Positions 26,097 through 36,130 of a stretch of DNA of 64,000 nucleotides are shown piece by piece. Each line of letters begins with the position of its first letter. Position 1 is the first letter of the stretch. Under the pieces are notes generated by a model. That model searched no databases, was not told where the DNA came from, and saw only the letters and a program-made list of their open reading frames with translations. The stretch is from the NCBI GenBank assembly GCA_900539425.1, contig UQBX01000008.1, positions 6,164 to 70,163 of the forward strand. The letters are read 5' to 3'. Origin of the DNA: an uncultured Oscillospiraceae bacterium. GTDB taxonomy: Bacteria; Bacillota; Clostridia; Oscillospirales; Acutalibacteraceae. A program made the translations under genes and the position numbers.

Positions 26097-29000
26097 ATGC
26101 CGAAACGTACTGATATACATAAAATTCTCGTAATCGGTTCAGGTCCTATCGTTATAGGCCAGGCCGCGGAGTTCGATTACTCCGGTACTCAGGCTTGTCT
26201 TTCACTTAAAGAAGAGGGATATGAAGTTGTGCTCATCAACTCAAACCCTGCAACAATAATGACGGATACCCAGATTGCCGATAAGGTATATATGGAGCCG
26301 CTTACTCTTGAGTATGTTGCAAGAATCATCCGCCACGAGCGTCCGGACGCCATATTGCCGTCTTTGGGCGGTCAGACAGGTCTTAACCTTGCTGTTCAGC
26401 TTGCAAAGAAAGGTATCCTCAAAGAATGTGATGTTGAAATTCTCGGCACACGTTTTGAGGCAATAGAAAGAGCTGAGGACAGAGAACTTTTCAAGGAGCT
26501 CTGCGAAACTCTCGGCGAGCCTGTTCTTCCCTCAGATATATGTGATAATCTTGAGGACGGACTTAGAATAGCAAAGGAGATAGGTTATCCCGTAGTTCTG
26601 CGTCCCGCATTCACACTCGGCGGCACAGGCGGCGGTTTTGCCGATGATGAGGAAGAGTGCAGGCTTATGCTTAAAAACGCTCTTGCCCTTTCTCCCGTAA
26701 ACCAGGTTCTTGTTGAAAAAAGCATAAAGGGTTATAAAGAAATAGAATATGAAGTAATGCGTGATGCAAATGATACCGCCATTACTATATGTAATATGGA
26801 AAATATCGACCCTGTCGGTATCCATACGGGCGACTCAATCGTTGTATGTCCGTCTCAGACGCTTACCAACAAAGAGTATCAGATGCTTCGTGACTCCGCT
26901 CTGCGTATTATCCGCGAGCTTAAAATAGAGGGCGGCTGCAATGTTCAGTTTGCGCTTGACCCACATTCTTTCCAGTATTATCTCATTGAGGTAAACCCCA
27001 GAGTTTCACGTTCTTCAGCGCTTGCGTCAAAGGCTTCAGGCTATCCTATCGCAAGAGTATCTGCTAAGATAGCCGTAGGTCTTAACCTCAATGAAATTCC
27101 GATTGCAAATACACCTGCTTCTTTTGAGCCTACTCTTGACTACGTGGTTACAAAGATAGCTCGTTTCCCGTTTGATAAATTTGCAGACGCAAATAACAGC
27201 CTGAATACTCAGATGAAAGCAACGGGCGAGGTAATGGCAATAGGCAGAACGCTTGAAGAAAGCATTTTAAAGGCAGTTCGCTCCCTTGAAACAGGCGTGT
27301 GCCATATCTACAGCAAGAAGTTTGACAGCTATTCCGCAGCCGAACTGCTTGACTATATTAAGATAGGCACTGATGACAGATTATATGCCATTGCGCAGCT
27401 TATCCGTCTCAACGTAGACCCCATTCTCATCTATAACGCTACAAAGATTGATATGCTCTTTATTGAAAAAATAAAGAATATCGTTGAGTTTGAAAGCACC
27501 GTTAAAAATAATGCAGGCGATGTGCAGGTGCTCAGAGATGCAAAGAAAATGGGCTTCTCTGATAAGTATATCGGCATTTGCTGGAATATGAGCGAGGGCG
27601 ATGTGTTCAAGCTCCGCAAAGAAAACAAAATATTCCCGGTTTATAAGATGATAGATACCTGCGCGTCTGAGTTTGACTCATACGTTCCGTATTTCTATTC
27701 AACTTATGAAGAAGAAAACGAAAGCATCGTTTCCGATAAGAAAAAGATAATCGTTCTCGGTTCAGGTCCTATCAGAATAGGCCAGGGCGTTGAGTTTGAC
27801 TATTCAACCGTTCACGCCATCTGGTCTATCAGAGATGCCGGATATGAGGCGATCATAATAAACAACAACCCCGAAACGGTTTCAACAGACTATACCACTT
27901 CGGACAAGCTCTATTTTGAACCCCTCACCGTTGAGGATGTTATGAATGTTATCGAGCTTGAAAATCCGCTCGGTATTGTAGTATCACTCGGAGGTCAGAC
28001 CGCTATCAACCTTGCTCCTCCGCTTGATGCTCTCGGAGTGCCAATCATCGGCACTGATGTTGAAGCAATAGACCGCGCTGAAAACAGAGATTCATTCGAA
28101 AAGGTAATGAATGAACTCGGAATACCTCAGCCCAAGGGTCTTGCCGTAACAGATATTGAAGAGGGCGTAAGAGTAGCTGAAAGCATCGGCTATCCCGTTC
28201 TTGTCCGTCCGTCATTCGTTCTCGGCGGCAGAGCAATGCAGATAGTTGCAAATGAGGAGAGCCTTCGCCACTATCTCCAGACTGCGGTTGAAATTAATAC
28301 TGAACAGCCCGTACTTGTTGATAAATATATTATGGGTAAGGAGCTGGAGGTAGACGCTATCTGTGACGGCAATGATGTGTTCATTCCCGGCATTATGGAG
28401 CATGTTGAGAGAACAGGCGTTCACAGCGGTGACTCAATCTCTATTTATCCCACATTCTCCGTTTCACAGGCTGTAAAAGATAAAATTATCGATTATACAG
28501 TGAAACTCGGAAAGGCAATAAATATTGTAGGCCTTTTCAATATTCAGTTCATTGCAGATTCAAATGACGATGTTTATGTTATCGAAGTAAATCCGCGTTC
28601 TTCAAGAACAGTTCCTTTCCTTTCCAAGGCAACTTCAATTCCCATGGCGGATATAGCCACAAGAGTTATCCTGGGTCACAGCCTTAAAGAGCAGGGAATT
28701 ACGGAAGTTTACCCGTCTGAAAAGAAACGCTGGTATGTAAAAGCGCCTGCATTCTCATTCTCAAAGCTTAAAGGTATGGATACATATCTTTCACCCGAAA
28801 TGAAGTCAACGGGTGAAGCTATCGGCTATGATAAATCTCTTACCCGCGCTCTTTATAAAGCAATACAGGCAAGCGGAATGAATGTTTCCAACTACGGCAC
28901 AGTTCTTGTTACGATAGCTGATAACGATAAGCCTGCTGCGCTTCCGCTTATCAAGCGTTTCTATGACCTCGGTTTCAATATCGAGGCAACAGAGGGCACT

Positions 29001-29282
29001 GCTAAATTCCTTAAAAAGCATGGTATCCGCACACGTGTTCGTGCAAAGCTTACTGAGGATGACAGTGATGAGATACTCAAGGCTCTCAGACAGGGTCATA
29101 TCTCTTATGTTATCAACACAATTGACGTAAGTCACGGCGACAGCCATTCAGACGGCTCGGAGATACGCCGCGCCGCAGTAGAAAATAACGTTACAATGTT
29201 CACATCACTCGATACAGTCAAGGTACTGCTTGACGTGCTCGAGGAGATAACACTCGGTGTATCAACAATAGACGCGGAGTAA
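26097..29282 (+). CDS. carB: Carbamoyl-phosphate synthase large subunit
   Basis: CarB makes carbamoyl phosphate from bicarbonate, ammonia and two ATP. At 1061 residues it is full length, with two ATP-grasp halves: [20 protein letters not shown] near residue 12 and [20 protein letters not shown] near residue 553. [12 protein letters not shown] and [11 protein letters not shown] mark the two ATP sites. The C-terminal allosteric domain (from about residue 930) would bind UMP and possibly ornithine. Its ATG follows the carA stop by one base, with AGGAGG in the end of carA. Confidence 0.98.
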   Translation: MPKRTDIHKILVIGSGPIVIGQAAEFDYSGTQACLSLKEEGYEVVLINSNPATIMTDTQIADKVYMEPLTLEYVARIIRHERPDAILPSLGGQTGLNLAVQLAKKGILKECDVEILGTRFEAIERAEDRELFKELCETLGEPVLPSDICDNLEDGLRIAKEIGYPVVLRPAFTLGGTGGGFADDEEECRLMLKNALALSPVNQVLVEKSIKGYKEIEYEVMRDANDTAITICNMENIDPVGIHTGDSIVVCPSQTLTNKEYQMLRDSALRIIRELKIEGGCNVQFALDPHSFQYYLIEVNPRVSRSSALASKASGYPIARVSAKIAVGLNLNEIPIANTPASFEPTLDYVVTKIARFPFDKFADANNSLNTQMKATGEVMAIGRTLEESILKAVRSLETGVCHIYSKKFDSYSAAELLDYIKIGTDDRLYAIAQLIRLNVDPILIYNATKIDMLFIEKIKNIVEFESTVKNNAGDVQVLRDAKKMGFSDKYIGICWNMSEGDVFKLRKENKIFPVYKMIDTCASEFDSYVPYFYSTYEEENESIVSDKKKIIVLGSGPIRIGQGVEFDYSTVHAIWSIRDAGYEAIIINNNPETVSTDYTTSDKLYFEPLTVEDVMNVIELENPLGIVVSLGGQTAINLAPPLDALGVPIIGTDVEAIDRAENRDSFEKVMNELGIPQPKGLAVTDIEEGVRVAESIGYPVLVRPSFVLGGRAMQIVANEESLRHYLQTAVEINTEQPVLVDKYIMGKELEVDAICDGNDVFIPGIMEHVERTGVHSGDSISIYPTFSVSQAVKDKIIDYTVKLGKAINIVGLFNIQFIADSNDDVYVIEVNPRSSRTVPFLSKATSIPMADIATRVILGHSLKEQGITEVYPSEKKRWYVKAPAFSFSKLKGMDTYLSPEMKSTGEAIGYDKSLTRALYKAIQASGMNVSNYGTVLVTIADNDKPAALPLIKRFYDLGFNIEATEGTAKFLKKHGIRTRVRAKLTEDDSDEILKALRQGHISYVINTIDVSHGDSHSDGSEIRRAAVENNVTMFTSLDTVKVLLDVLEEITLGVSTIDAE

Positions 29283-29287
29283 GATTT

Positions 29288-30016
29288 ATGTATAAAAACA
29301 GTGTTTATAAAATTTTATCTAATAAACAGCTCACAGCCGATGTATACGAAATGCGCCTTGAGGGCGACACACAGTATATAACGGCTCCGGGGCAGTTTAT
29401 AAATATAAAGCTTGACGGCAAGTTTCTGCGCCGCCCCATATCCGTGTGCGATTATAACGATACGGAGATACTTATTATCTATAAGGTGGTAGGCGAGGGA
29501 ACTGCTCAGATGTCACAGCTCAAAGCTGGCGAATGTCTGGACTGCCTTACAGGCCTCGGCAACGGATATGATATATCAAAATCAAAAAAACCGCTTGTTA
29601 TCGGCGGCGGAGTAGGTGTTCCTCCTCTTTACAACCTCACAAAATGTCTGCTCAATGACGGTCAGAAACCTGTAGTTGTGCTCGGCTTTAATAAGAAAGA
29701 TGAAATCTTTTATGAGGACGAGTTCAAAGCGCTCGGCGTTCCCGTCATCATTGCCACCGCAGACGGTTCTTACGGTGTGAAAGGTTTTGTAACTGATGCA
29801 ATGCCCGATGATTACGACTATTTTTACACCTGCGGGCCAATGCCTATGTTCAGGGCAATAGAAAGCAAAGTTAAAACTTCGGGGCAGTACAGCTTTGAGG
29901 AACGTATGGGCTGCGGCTTCGGTGCCTGCATGGGATGCTCATGCAAAACAAAGTACGGCAGTAAGCGTATTTGCAAAGACGGCCCCGTGCTTTTCAGGGA
30001 GGAGATAGTATGGTAG
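29288..30016 (+). CDS. pyrK: Dihydroorotate dehydrogenase electron-transfer subunit
   Basis: PyrK carries FAD and a [2Fe-2S] cluster and passes electrons from PyrD to NAD+. FAD-binding residues are in FLRRPISVCD near residue 54, the NAD loop is IGGGVGVPPL near residue 105, and the cluster ligands lie in CGFGACMGCSC plus the later RICKDGPV. At 242 residues it has the usual length. It overlaps pyrD by 7 nt and together they form the class 1B enzyme, typical of Firmicutes. Confidence 0.96.
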   Translation: MYKNSVYKILSNKQLTADVYEMRLEGDTQYITAPGQFINIKLDGKFLRRPISVCDYNDTEILIIYKVVGEGTAQMSQLKAGECLDCLTGLGNGYDISKSKKPLVIGGGVGVPPLYNLTKCLLNDGQKPVVVLGFNKKDEIFYEDEFKALGVPVIIATADGSYGVKGFVTDAMPDDYDYFYTCGPMPMFRAIESKVKTSGQYSFEERMGCGFGACMGCSCKTKYGSKRICKDGPVLFREEIVW

Positions 30017-30921
30017 ATCTTTCCGTGAATTTCTGCGGTATGCAGATGGATAATCCCGTCGTGCCTGCAAGCGGAACTTTCGGCTTCGGCAATGAGTTTA
30101 AGGATTTTTATGATATAAATATTCTCGGTTCGTTCTCTTTTAAAGGCACAACAAAAGATCCGCGCTTTGGCAACCCAACGCCGAGAATTGCAGAATGCTA
30201 TGACGGTATGATAAACGCCGTAGGTCTGCAAAATCCGGGTGTTGAGCATGTAATTGAGCACGAACTGCCTGAGATGAAAAAATATTTCAGTAAAAAAGTT
30301 ATTGCTAATGTAAGCGGATTTTCAGTTGATGATTACGCTTACACCTGTTCGCTTCTTGATAAGCAGGAGCAGGTCGGAATACTTGAAGTAAATGTTAGCT
30401 GCCCGAATGTTCACGGCGGCGGCATGAGTTTCGGTACTGATCCTGCCTGCGCAGCAGAAGTTACAAAGGCGGTAAAGGCAGTAACTACAAAACCCGTTGT
30501 TATTAAGCTTTCACCTAATGTTACTGATATTGTTTCCATAGCAAAAGCATGCGAAGAGGCGGGAGCAGACGGTATATGTCTTATAAATACGCTGCTTGGC
30601 ATGCGCGTTGATATAAAACGCCGTGCCGCCGTTATTGCAAATAAAATGGGCGGCTTTTCAGGAAAAGCTGTTTTCCCTGTAGCAGTCAGAATGGTATATC
30701 AGGTATCAAAGGCCTGCGGTATCCCTGTAATGGGCTGCGGCGGAGTTTCAAGCGCCCGTGATGTTATAGAGATGATGATGGCGGGAGCTACCGCCGTGCA
30801 GGTTGGTGCGGCAAATCTTGTTGACCCGTTTGCCTGCAAAAATATTATTGAAGAACTGCCGTCGCTTTGCGAGAGCCTCGGCATTGAAAAAATAAGCGAT
30901 ATAATAGGAGTGGTGGATTAA
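30010..30921 (+). CDS. pyrD: Dihydroorotate dehydrogenase catalytic subunit, class 1B
   Basis: PyrD oxidises dihydroorotate to orotate using FMN and PyrK. Seen are [34 protein letters not shown] with the conserved Lys, [12 protein letters not shown] with the catalytic Cys of class 1B enzymes, and [20 protein letters not shown] for FMN phosphate binding. The start is the ATG at 30010, with GGGAGGAG upstream, giving 303 residues; the open frame extends further into pyrK but without a site. It sits between pyrK and pyrF. Confidence 0.97.
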   Translation: MVDLSVNFCGMQMDNPVVPASGTFGFGNEFKDFYDINILGSFSFKGTTKDPRFGNPTPRIAECYDGMINAVGLQNPGVEHVIEHELPEMKKYFSKKVIANVSGFSVDDYAYTCSLLDKQEQVGILEVNVSCPNVHGGGMSFGTDPACAAEVTKAVKAVTTKPVVIKLSPNVTDIVSIAKACEEAGADGICLINTLLGMRVDIKRRAAVIANKMGGFSGKAVFPVAVRMVYQVSKACGIPVMGCGGVSSARDVIEMMMAGATAVQVGAANLVDPFACKNIIEELPSLCESLGIEKISDIIGVVD

Positions 30922-31619
30922 TGGGAAAAGACGTAATTATTGCCTGTGATTTCAACAGTAAAAAGGCAACATTCGATTTTCTGGACAAGTTTACCGATGA
31001 AAAGCCGTTTGTCAAAATAGGCATGGAGCTTTTTTATGCGGAAGGTCCGTCAATCGTGCGTGAGATCAAAGCAAGGGGTCATAAAATATTCCTTGATTTG
31101 AAACTTCACGATATTCCAAATACCGTTAAAAAGGCTATGAGCGTTCTGCGTGACCTTGATGTGGATATGACAAATCTTCACGCTGCGGGTACTGTAGAAA
31201 TGATGAAAGCCGCTGTTGAGGGGCTTACCCGTGAGGACGGCACAAGACCCGTACTTATTGCAGTTACACAGCTTACTTCAACAAGCGAGGAAAGAATGCA
31301 GAACGAACTTCTTATCAACGCTTCTATCAATGATACAATAGTAAAATATGCTCAGAACGCAAAAGAAGCAGGTCTTGACGGCGTTGTGTGCTCTCCGCTT
31401 GAGGCAGGAATGGTAAAAGATGCCTGCGGCAAAGAGTTTATGACTGTTACACCCGGCGTAAGATTTGCAGACGGCGAGGTAGGCGATCAGGTGCGCGTTA
31501 CAACACCTGAAAAGGCAAAAGAGATCGGTTCCGATTATATTGTTGTAGGCAGACCGATCACTCAGGCGGCTGATCCCGTTGCCGCATACCGCCGCTGTGT
31601 TGAAGAGTTTGTAGGTTAA
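30921..31619 (+). CDS. pyrF: Orotidine 5'-phosphate decarboxylase
   Basis: PyrF performs the last step to UMP. The catalytic Lys and Asp are in [13 protein letters not shown] near residue 55. The start [10 protein letters not shown] holds the substrate-binding Asp, and the C-terminal [12 protein letters not shown] binds phosphate. At 232 residues it matches the group I family. Its ATG overlaps the pyrD stop as TAATG. Confidence 0.97.
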   Translation: MGKDVIIACDFNSKKATFDFLDKFTDEKPFVKIGMELFYAEGPSIVREIKARGHKIFLDLKLHDIPNTVKKAMSVLRDLDVDMTNLHAAGTVEMMKAAVEGLTREDGTRPVLIAVTQLTSTSEERMQNELLINASINDTIVKYAQNAKEAGLDGVVCSPLEAGMVKDACGKEFMTVTPGVRFADGEVGDQVRVTTPEKAKEIGSDYIVVGRPITQAADPVAAYRRCVEEFVG

Positions 31620-31631
31620 GGAGAGTTATGT

Positions 31632-32288
31632 ATGGAAGGCTATAAAAAGGAATTTATAAAGTTTCTTGAAGACGCAGGAGTTCTTAAATTCGGCGATTTC
31701 ACCGCAAAGAGCGGCAGAAAGATACCTTATTTTATAAATGCGGGCGATATTAAAACAGGCGCTCAGATTCAAAAACTCGGCGAGTTTTACGCCAAGGCTT
31801 ATTTTGATAAACTCGGCAATAAAAAAGCTGTTCTCTACGGCCCGGCTTACAAAGGTATTCCGATTTCCGTATCGGCAGCTGTTGCGCTTGCACAGCACGG
31901 ACTTGATGTGCCTTTCTTCTTCAATAGAAAAGAGGAGAAAGACCACGGTGAGGGCGGCGTATTTGTAGGCTATGTTCCCAAGGCAGGCGAGGAGATCGTT
32001 ATTGTTGAGGACGTAGTTACCGCAGGCACCGCAATCAGAGAAAGTATGTCAATCCTTTCAAAAATAAAAGATACTAAAGTTGCCGCCGTTTTCGTTATGG
32101 TAGACAGAAAAGAAAAAGGCCAGACTTCAAAATCCGCTATTGCCGAAGTAGGCGAGGAGTACGGTTTCCCCGTATATTCAATTGTTGATGTATACGATAT
32201 TATTGAGTATCTTGAGGAAGACGAAAGCAACAGCGAACACGTTGAGCGCATAAAGAACTATCTCAAAACTTACGGCGCTGAAGAATAA
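31632..32288 (+). CDS. pyrE: Orotate phosphoribosyltransferase
   Basis: PyrE joins orotate to PRPP to give orotidine monophosphate. The PRPP-binding motif is IVIVEDVVTAGTAIRES near residue 122, and the catalytic loop RKEEKDHGEGG lies before it. The length of 218 residues is normal. The ATG at 31632 follows AAGGAGAG. It is followed by a 134-nt gap with two hairpins before pyrB, the only wide gap in the operon. Confidence 0.97.
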   Translation: MEGYKKEFIKFLEDAGVLKFGDFTAKSGRKIPYFINAGDIKTGAQIQKLGEFYAKAYFDKLGNKKAVLYGPAYKGIPISVSAAVALAQHGLDVPFFFNRKEEKDHGEGGVFVGYVPKAGEEIVIVEDVVTAGTAIRESMSILSKIKDTKVAAVFVMVDRKEKGQTSKSAIAEVGEEYGFPVYSIVDVYDIIEYLEEDESNSEHVERIKNYLKTYGAEE

Positions 32289-32302
32289 TATACGGATTTA
32301 TG

Positions 32303-32379
32303 CCGTTTGAATACGATAATGTATTCTTATGCGGCTGAATTGCGTCATACGCTTTATTTCCCGCTGCTGCGTATGCGCT
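32303..32379 (+). other. Two consecutive RNA hairpins between pyrE and pyrB
   Basis: Hairpin 1: GCCG (32303) pairs with CGGC (32333), and inside it GAATAC (32310) pairs with GTATTC (32322). Hairpin 2: GCG-CATACGC (32343-32353, with one bulged T) pairs with GCGTATG-CGC (32370-32379) around a 16-nt loop. Neither has a T run, so they are not intrinsic terminators. They could be processing, stability or protein-binding sites that set pyrB-pyrI levels. Confidence 0.6.
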
Positions 32380-32422
32380 GATATAACAATTTAATGCGGG
32401 CAGAAAGGTTAAGGTAAATAAT

Positions 32423-33349
32423 ATGCGGCATTTACTTGACACAACTGATTTATCCGTCAGCGAGATAAATGATATCATCGCTCTTGCAGATGACATAATT
32501 TCAGACAAAAAGAAATATGCAAAAGTCTGCGAAGGCAAAAAACTTGCAACTCTGTTCTTTGAGCCAAGCACAAGGACAAGACTTTCGTTCGAGGCGGCTA
32601 TGCTTGAACTCGGCGGCAGTGTTCTCGGATTTTCCGAGGCTAATTCCTCTTCCGCTTCAAAGGGTGAAACGGTGGAAGATACTATAAGAGTGGTATCCTG
32701 CTATGCAGATATAATAGCGATGCGCCATCCCATTGAAGGGGCGCCCAAAGTTGCCACCTTTACTTCTCTTGTGCCTGTTATAAATGCGGGCGACGGGGGA
32801 CACAGCCACCCAACTCAAACTATGACGGATCTGCTCACTATACACAGGGAAAAGGGTTCGTTTGAAAATCTTACTATCGGTCTCTGCGGGGATCTGAAGT
32901 TCGGCAGAACGGTTCACAGCCTTGTTAAGGCAATGAGCAGATATAAAAACATTAAATTTGTGCTTATATCACCCAAAGAGCTTTCTGTGCCGGATTATAT
33001 AATTTCAGATTATCTTGTTGCAAACGGTATTGAATACAGCGTTGTTGATAAAATGGAAGATGTTATGCCTGAGCTTGACATTCTTTATATGACTCGTGTT
33101 CAGAGAGAAAGATTTTTCTCTGAGGATGAGTATCTGAAACATAAGGACGCTTTTATCCTTGATGAGGATAAACTCAAAAATGCCAAGAAGGATCTTACCA
33201 TTATGCACCCGCTTCCTAGGGTTAATGAGATCGCCCGTGAGGTAGACGCTGATCCAAGAGCAAAATATTTTGATCAGGCGTTAAACGGCAAATATATAAG
33301 AATGGCACTTATAATTACATTACTGAGATGGGCGGGTGAACTTGACTGA
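32423..33349 (+). CDS. pyrB: Aspartate carbamoyltransferase catalytic chain
   Basis: PyrB condenses carbamoyl phosphate with aspartate. The carbamoyl-phosphate site is [21 protein letters not shown] near residue 49. [12 protein letters not shown] and [10 protein letters not shown] complete the active site. At 308 residues it has the size of chains that assemble with a regulatory subunit, and pyrI follows directly with an overlapping TGATG. The gene has an AGAAAGG site upstream of its ATG. Confidence 0.97.
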   Translation: MRHLLDTTDLSVSEINDIIALADDIISDKKKYAKVCEGKKLATLFFEPSTRTRLSFEAAMLELGGSVLGFSEANSSSASKGETVEDTIRVVSCYADIIAMRHPIEGAPKVATFTSLVPVINAGDGGHSHPTQTMTDLLTIHREKGSFENLTIGLCGDLKFGRTVHSLVKAMSRYKNIKFVLISPKELSVPDYIISDYLVANGIEYSVVDKMEDVMPELDILYMTRVQRERFFSEDEYLKHKDAFILDEDKLKNAKKDLTIMHPLPRVNEIAREVDADPRAKYFDQALNGKYIRMALIITLLRWAGELD

Positions 33350-33759
33350 TGAAAATAGATAAGATTGAAAACGGTTATGTTCTGGATCATATAAGCGCCG
33401 GAAGCGGCATGAAAGTATATGAGGCTCTCGGGCTTTCAAAGGAAAAATGCCAGGTTGCCATTATTCAGAACGCAAAGAGCGAAAAATTAGGCGTTAAGGA
33501 TATAATCAAGGTAAATGAACTTATTGATCTTGATCTTGATGTGCTTGCGTTTATTGATAATAATATCACCGTTAATGTTATCAAAGACGGCGTTGCAAGC
33601 AAAAAAACGCTCACTCAGCCAAAACGCATTGTCAATGTGGCAAAATGCCCCAATCCGCGCTGTATTTCAAATGTTGAGGAGGGCGTAAAATATGAATTTG
33701 CCCTTACGGATGACAAAGGCACTTACCGCTGCATTTACTGTGAAACTAAAATAAAATAA
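33349..33759 (+). CDS. pyrI: Aspartate carbamoyltransferase regulatory chain
   Basis: PyrI binds nucleotides at its N-terminal domain and PyrB through a C-terminal zinc domain. The four zinc Cys are visible in KCPNPRCIS and YRCIYCETK. At 136 residues it is slightly shorter than the enteric chain. Its presence implies allosteric control of PyrB by pyrimidine or purine nucleotides. The ATG overlaps the pyrB stop. It is the last gene of the pyr operon. Confidence 0.95.
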   Translation: MKIDKIENGYVLDHISAGSGMKVYEALGLSKEKCQVAIIQNAKSEKLGVKDIIKVNELIDLDLDVLAFIDNNITVNVIKDGVASKKTLTQPKRIVNVAKCPNPRCISNVEEGVKYEFALTDDKGTYRCIYCETKIK

Positions 33760-33765
33760 AAAAAT

Positions 33766-33796
33766 AAAAGGTTTCCGAAATAACGGAAACCTTTTT
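33766..33796. terminator. Terminator of the pyr operon
   Basis: AAAAGGTTTCCG (33766-33777) pairs with CGGAAACCTTTTTT (33784-33796). A and T runs flank both sides, so it may also serve the converging zinc-ribbon gene. Confidence 0.9.
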
Positions 33797-33811
33797 TGTT
33801 GGAATTTTCGT

Positions 33812-34096
33812 TTAAAGCGAACCTTCCTCCTGAAGTTTTGCAAAGCATTCGCTGCAGTAAACAGGGCGGTCGTCCTTGGGCTCAAACGGTACTTTGCATT
33901 CAGCCCCGCAGTTGGCGCATACAGCGTCGTGCATAACACGAGAAGCCTTGATTGCCGCTTTCTTTGCTGCTCTGCATTCCTTGCATCTTACAGGTTCGTT
34001 TTCAAAGCCTTTTTCAGCGTAAAACTCCTGTTCGCCTGCGGTGAAAATGAATTCTTTGCCGCAATCTTTGCAGATTAAAGTTTTGTCTTCGTACAT
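33812..34096 (-). CDS. Small double zinc-ribbon protein
   Basis: This 94-residue protein has two Cys4 units: CKDCGKEF with RCKECRA (residues 9-41), and CANCGAEC with YCSECF near the C-terminus. The sequence between them, FTAGEQEFYAEKGF, and the later KVPFEPKDDRPVYC are typical of two short zinc-binding families often fused in Firmicutes. Function is unknown; DNA, RNA or protein binding are all possible. The start has GAGGT upstream. It lies 52 nt after the SigH-like gene and may be co-transcribed with it. Confidence 0.75.
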   Translation of the reverse strand: MYEDKTLICKDCGKEFIFTAGEQEFYAEKGFENEPVRCKECRAAKKAAIKASRVMHDAVCANCGAECKVPFEPKDDRPVYCSECFAKLQEEGSL

Positions 34097-34148
34097 AATT
34101 TTTTACCTCTTAAAAAATATTTGCCGCTGTGGGCGTACGGGAGATGAT

Positions 34149-34721
34149 TCAGAAGGAAACTTCTCTAAGTTTCTTTCTTATACGCTGTAAAGCATTATCT
34201 ATCGCTTTGGGACTTTTATTAAGTTTTTGTGCGATTTCGTTGTAACTGCAGCCAACAAGAAACAATCTCAATACGCTGTTTTCCAGCTTTGAAAGGCTTT
34301 TGTCAAGCTGCTGTAATAACAAAGATACGCTTTCCCCGGCAAGGAAAGAATCTTCGGCACTTAAAGAATTCATTTTCCCGTCAACAAACTCCTTTTCAAA
34401 CGGAACAACATCATTGATTGGAATATCTTTCTGTCTGTTCACTTTGCGAAGTGCCGTTTTTATTGAGTTGTACACACAGGTATAAGCATAAGAAAGAAAG
34501 GGGATACCTCTTTTTTCGTCATAGGATTTTACTGCCGCCAGCAAACCTATCATACCCTCCTGCATAAGGTCTTCGGGTTCAATTGCCGCGTTAGTCCATC
34601 CTGACGCCGTCTTTACAGCTATATACTTGTATTTTTTGATAATGAAGTCTATTGCCTCATTATCTCCTTCCTTGGCAAGCAAAAGTATGTCCGATTCACT
34701 TATGTTGCTAAATCTTTCCAT
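34149..34721 (-). CDS. sigH: Sigma-70 family factor, SigH (Spo0H)-like
   Basis: The 190-residue protein has region 2 (LAKEGDNEAIDFIIKKYKYI, then EDLMQEGMIGLLAAVKSYDE) and region 4 (LSKLENSVLRLFLVGCSYNE, then KSPKAIDNALQRIRKKL). The last stretch closely matches the KSIDNALQR signature of SigH, the factor for the onset of sporulation. Region 3 is short, as in SigH. The start has GGAGG upstream. A SigH fits with spoIIGA-sigE found 11 kb away. Another alternative sigma factor of the same class cannot be excluded. Confidence 0.8.
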   Translation of the reverse strand: MERFSNISESDILLLAKEGDNEAIDFIIKKYKYIAVKTASGWTNAAIEPEDLMQEGMIGLLAAVKSYDEKRGIPFLSYAYTCVYNSIKTALRKVNRQKDIPINDVVPFEKEFVDGKMNSLSAEDSFLAGESVSLLLQQLDKSLSKLENSVLRLFLVGCSYNEIAQKLNKSPKAIDNALQRIRKKLREVSF

Positions 34722-34746
34722 AAAATCCTCCAGCTTACCTAATCAT

Positions 34747-34775
34747 ATAATATAACAATACACTATTATTGTCAA
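34747..34775 (-). promoter_or_regulatory. Promoter of the SigH-like gene
   Basis: On the minus strand perfect TTGACA (34770-34775), a 17-bp spacer and TATTAT (34747-34752). A second CTTGACAAT copy lies 11 bp upstream (34779-34787), so the -35 sequence is tandemly repeated with one helical turn. Confidence 0.7.
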
Positions 34776-34817
34776 GATATTGTCAAGTAAACTGTTTTAA
34801 CTTGGTTTTACCGCGAA

Positions 34818-35912
34818 TTATACGTTGAATCTGAATTCAACTATATCTCCGTCCTGCATAACGTATTCTTTGCCTTCACTTCTGATAAGACCTTTTTCCT
34901 TGCACGCGTTCATTGAGCCGTTTGCCATTAAATCGTCAAAGGAAACAACCTCTGCCCTGATGAAACCGCGTTCAAAGTCGCTGTGTATCTTTCCTGCCGC
35001 CTGAGGAGCTTTTGTGCCTTTTTTGATAGTCCAAGCCCTAACTTCTTTTTTACCGGCGGTAAGGAATGAAATAAGTCCAAGCAGGCTGTAACTTTTCTGT
35101 ATAAGTCTGTCAAGACCGCTCTTTTCAAGTCCAAGGTCTGAAAGGAACATCTTTTTGTCTTCTTCGTCAAGAGTGGCAATTTCCGCTTCTGTTTCAGCGC
35201 ATATCGCAAGTGTTTCAGCCCCTTCTTCTGAGGCGATCTCTTTAACGGTGTTGTAATTCTTATTGTTTTCAATACCGTTCGCAAAATCCTCGTCGCTCAT
35301 ATTGCAGGCGTAGATTACAGGCTTGATAGTAAGCAGAGAAACCTCTTTAAGGTATTCGCTCTCGTCTTCGGAAATCTCGCAGCTTCTCGCTGTCTTTCCG
35401 CCTTCCATTTCGCTGTAAAGCCTTTCAAGGAACTCAACTTCGGGAGCAATTGTTTTGTCGCCCTTCATAGCTTTCTTTCTGCTGTCTATTCTGCGGTTAA
35501 GTATATCAAGGTCTGAAAGTATCAGTTCCAAATTAATCGTTTCAATATCCCTTTTCGGGTCTATACTGCCGTCAACGTGTGTGATATCGTCATTCTCAAA
35601 GCAGCGTACAACGTGAATTACGGCATCTACCTCACGAATATGGCTCAGAAACTTGTTTCCGAGACCTTCGCCCTTGCTTGCGCCTTTTACAAGACCCGCA
35701 ATGTCCACAAATTCAATTGATGCCGGCGTGAATTTATCAGGCTCATACATTTCTGCAAGCTTGTCCAGCCTTTCGTCAGGAACGCTTACCATTCCCACAT
35801 TCGGTTCAATTGTGCAGAATGGGTAGTTTGCGCTCTGTGCTCCTGCGTTTGTAATGGCGTTGAAAAGTGTGCTTTTTCCTACATTTGGAAGTCCCACGAT
35901 ACCAAGTTTCAT
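34818..35912 (-). CDS. ychF: Ribosome-binding ATPase YchF (Obg family)
   Basis: YchF is a universally conserved ATPase linked to ribosome function and redox stress. The P-loop GLPNVGKSTLFNAI lies at residues 6-19, DIAGLVKGASKGEGLGNKFL is the G3/switch region, and the C-terminal TGS-like domain starts near residue 275 (LLGLISFLTAGKKEVRAWTI). The base-specificity NKxD motif is replaced by an AxNMSDED stretch (YACNMSDED), in line with ATP preference. At 364 residues it is full length. AAGGAGAA precedes the start. It is separated from the SigH-like gene by the latter's promoter. Confidence 0.97.
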   Translation of the reverse strand: MKLGIVGLPNVGKSTLFNAITNAGAQSANYPFCTIEPNVGMVSVPDERLDKLAEMYEPDKFTPASIEFVDIAGLVKGASKGEGLGNKFLSHIREVDAVIHVVRCFENDDITHVDGSIDPKRDIETINLELILSDLDILNRRIDSRKKAMKGDKTIAPEVEFLERLYSEMEGGKTARSCEISEDESEYLKEVSLLTIKPVIYACNMSDEDFANGIENNKNYNTVKEIASEEGAETLAICAETEAEIATLDEEDKKMFLSDLGLEKSGLDRLIQKSYSLLGLISFLTAGKKEVRAWTIKKGTKAPQAAGKIHSDFERGFIRAEVVSFDDLMANGSMNACKEKGLIRSEGKEYVMQDGDIVEFRFNV

Positions 35913-36061
35913 TTACATTTCTCCTTGTACTCTATATCTTCAAATCAATCATCTATATAGTATATATCACATAATTTGATTTGGCAAGGCAAAATTGACG
36001 CCGCCCTTTCTTTTTTCGCCCTTTTATTTTTTTAGCCGCCGTTTTTAGGCAAAAATATGCC

Positions 36062-36090
36062 TTGACTTTACCGCATAAAAATACTAAAAT
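36062..36090 (+). promoter_or_regulatory. Promoter of the ilv-leu operon
   Basis: TTGACT (36062-36067), a 17-bp spacer and TAAAAT (36085-36090) place +1 near 36097 and leave a 34-nt leader. No T-box or leader peptide fits in this space. Confidence 0.75.
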
Positions 36091-36130
36091 ATCTATAAAT
36101 ATTTTTTAAGATAAAAACGGAGGGATTATT

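Noticed and set aside
35913..36130. Possible T-box or leader peptide before ilvB
   Set aside because: The promoter at 36062-36090 leaves only about 34 nt of leader; no T-box core sequence or terminator is present.
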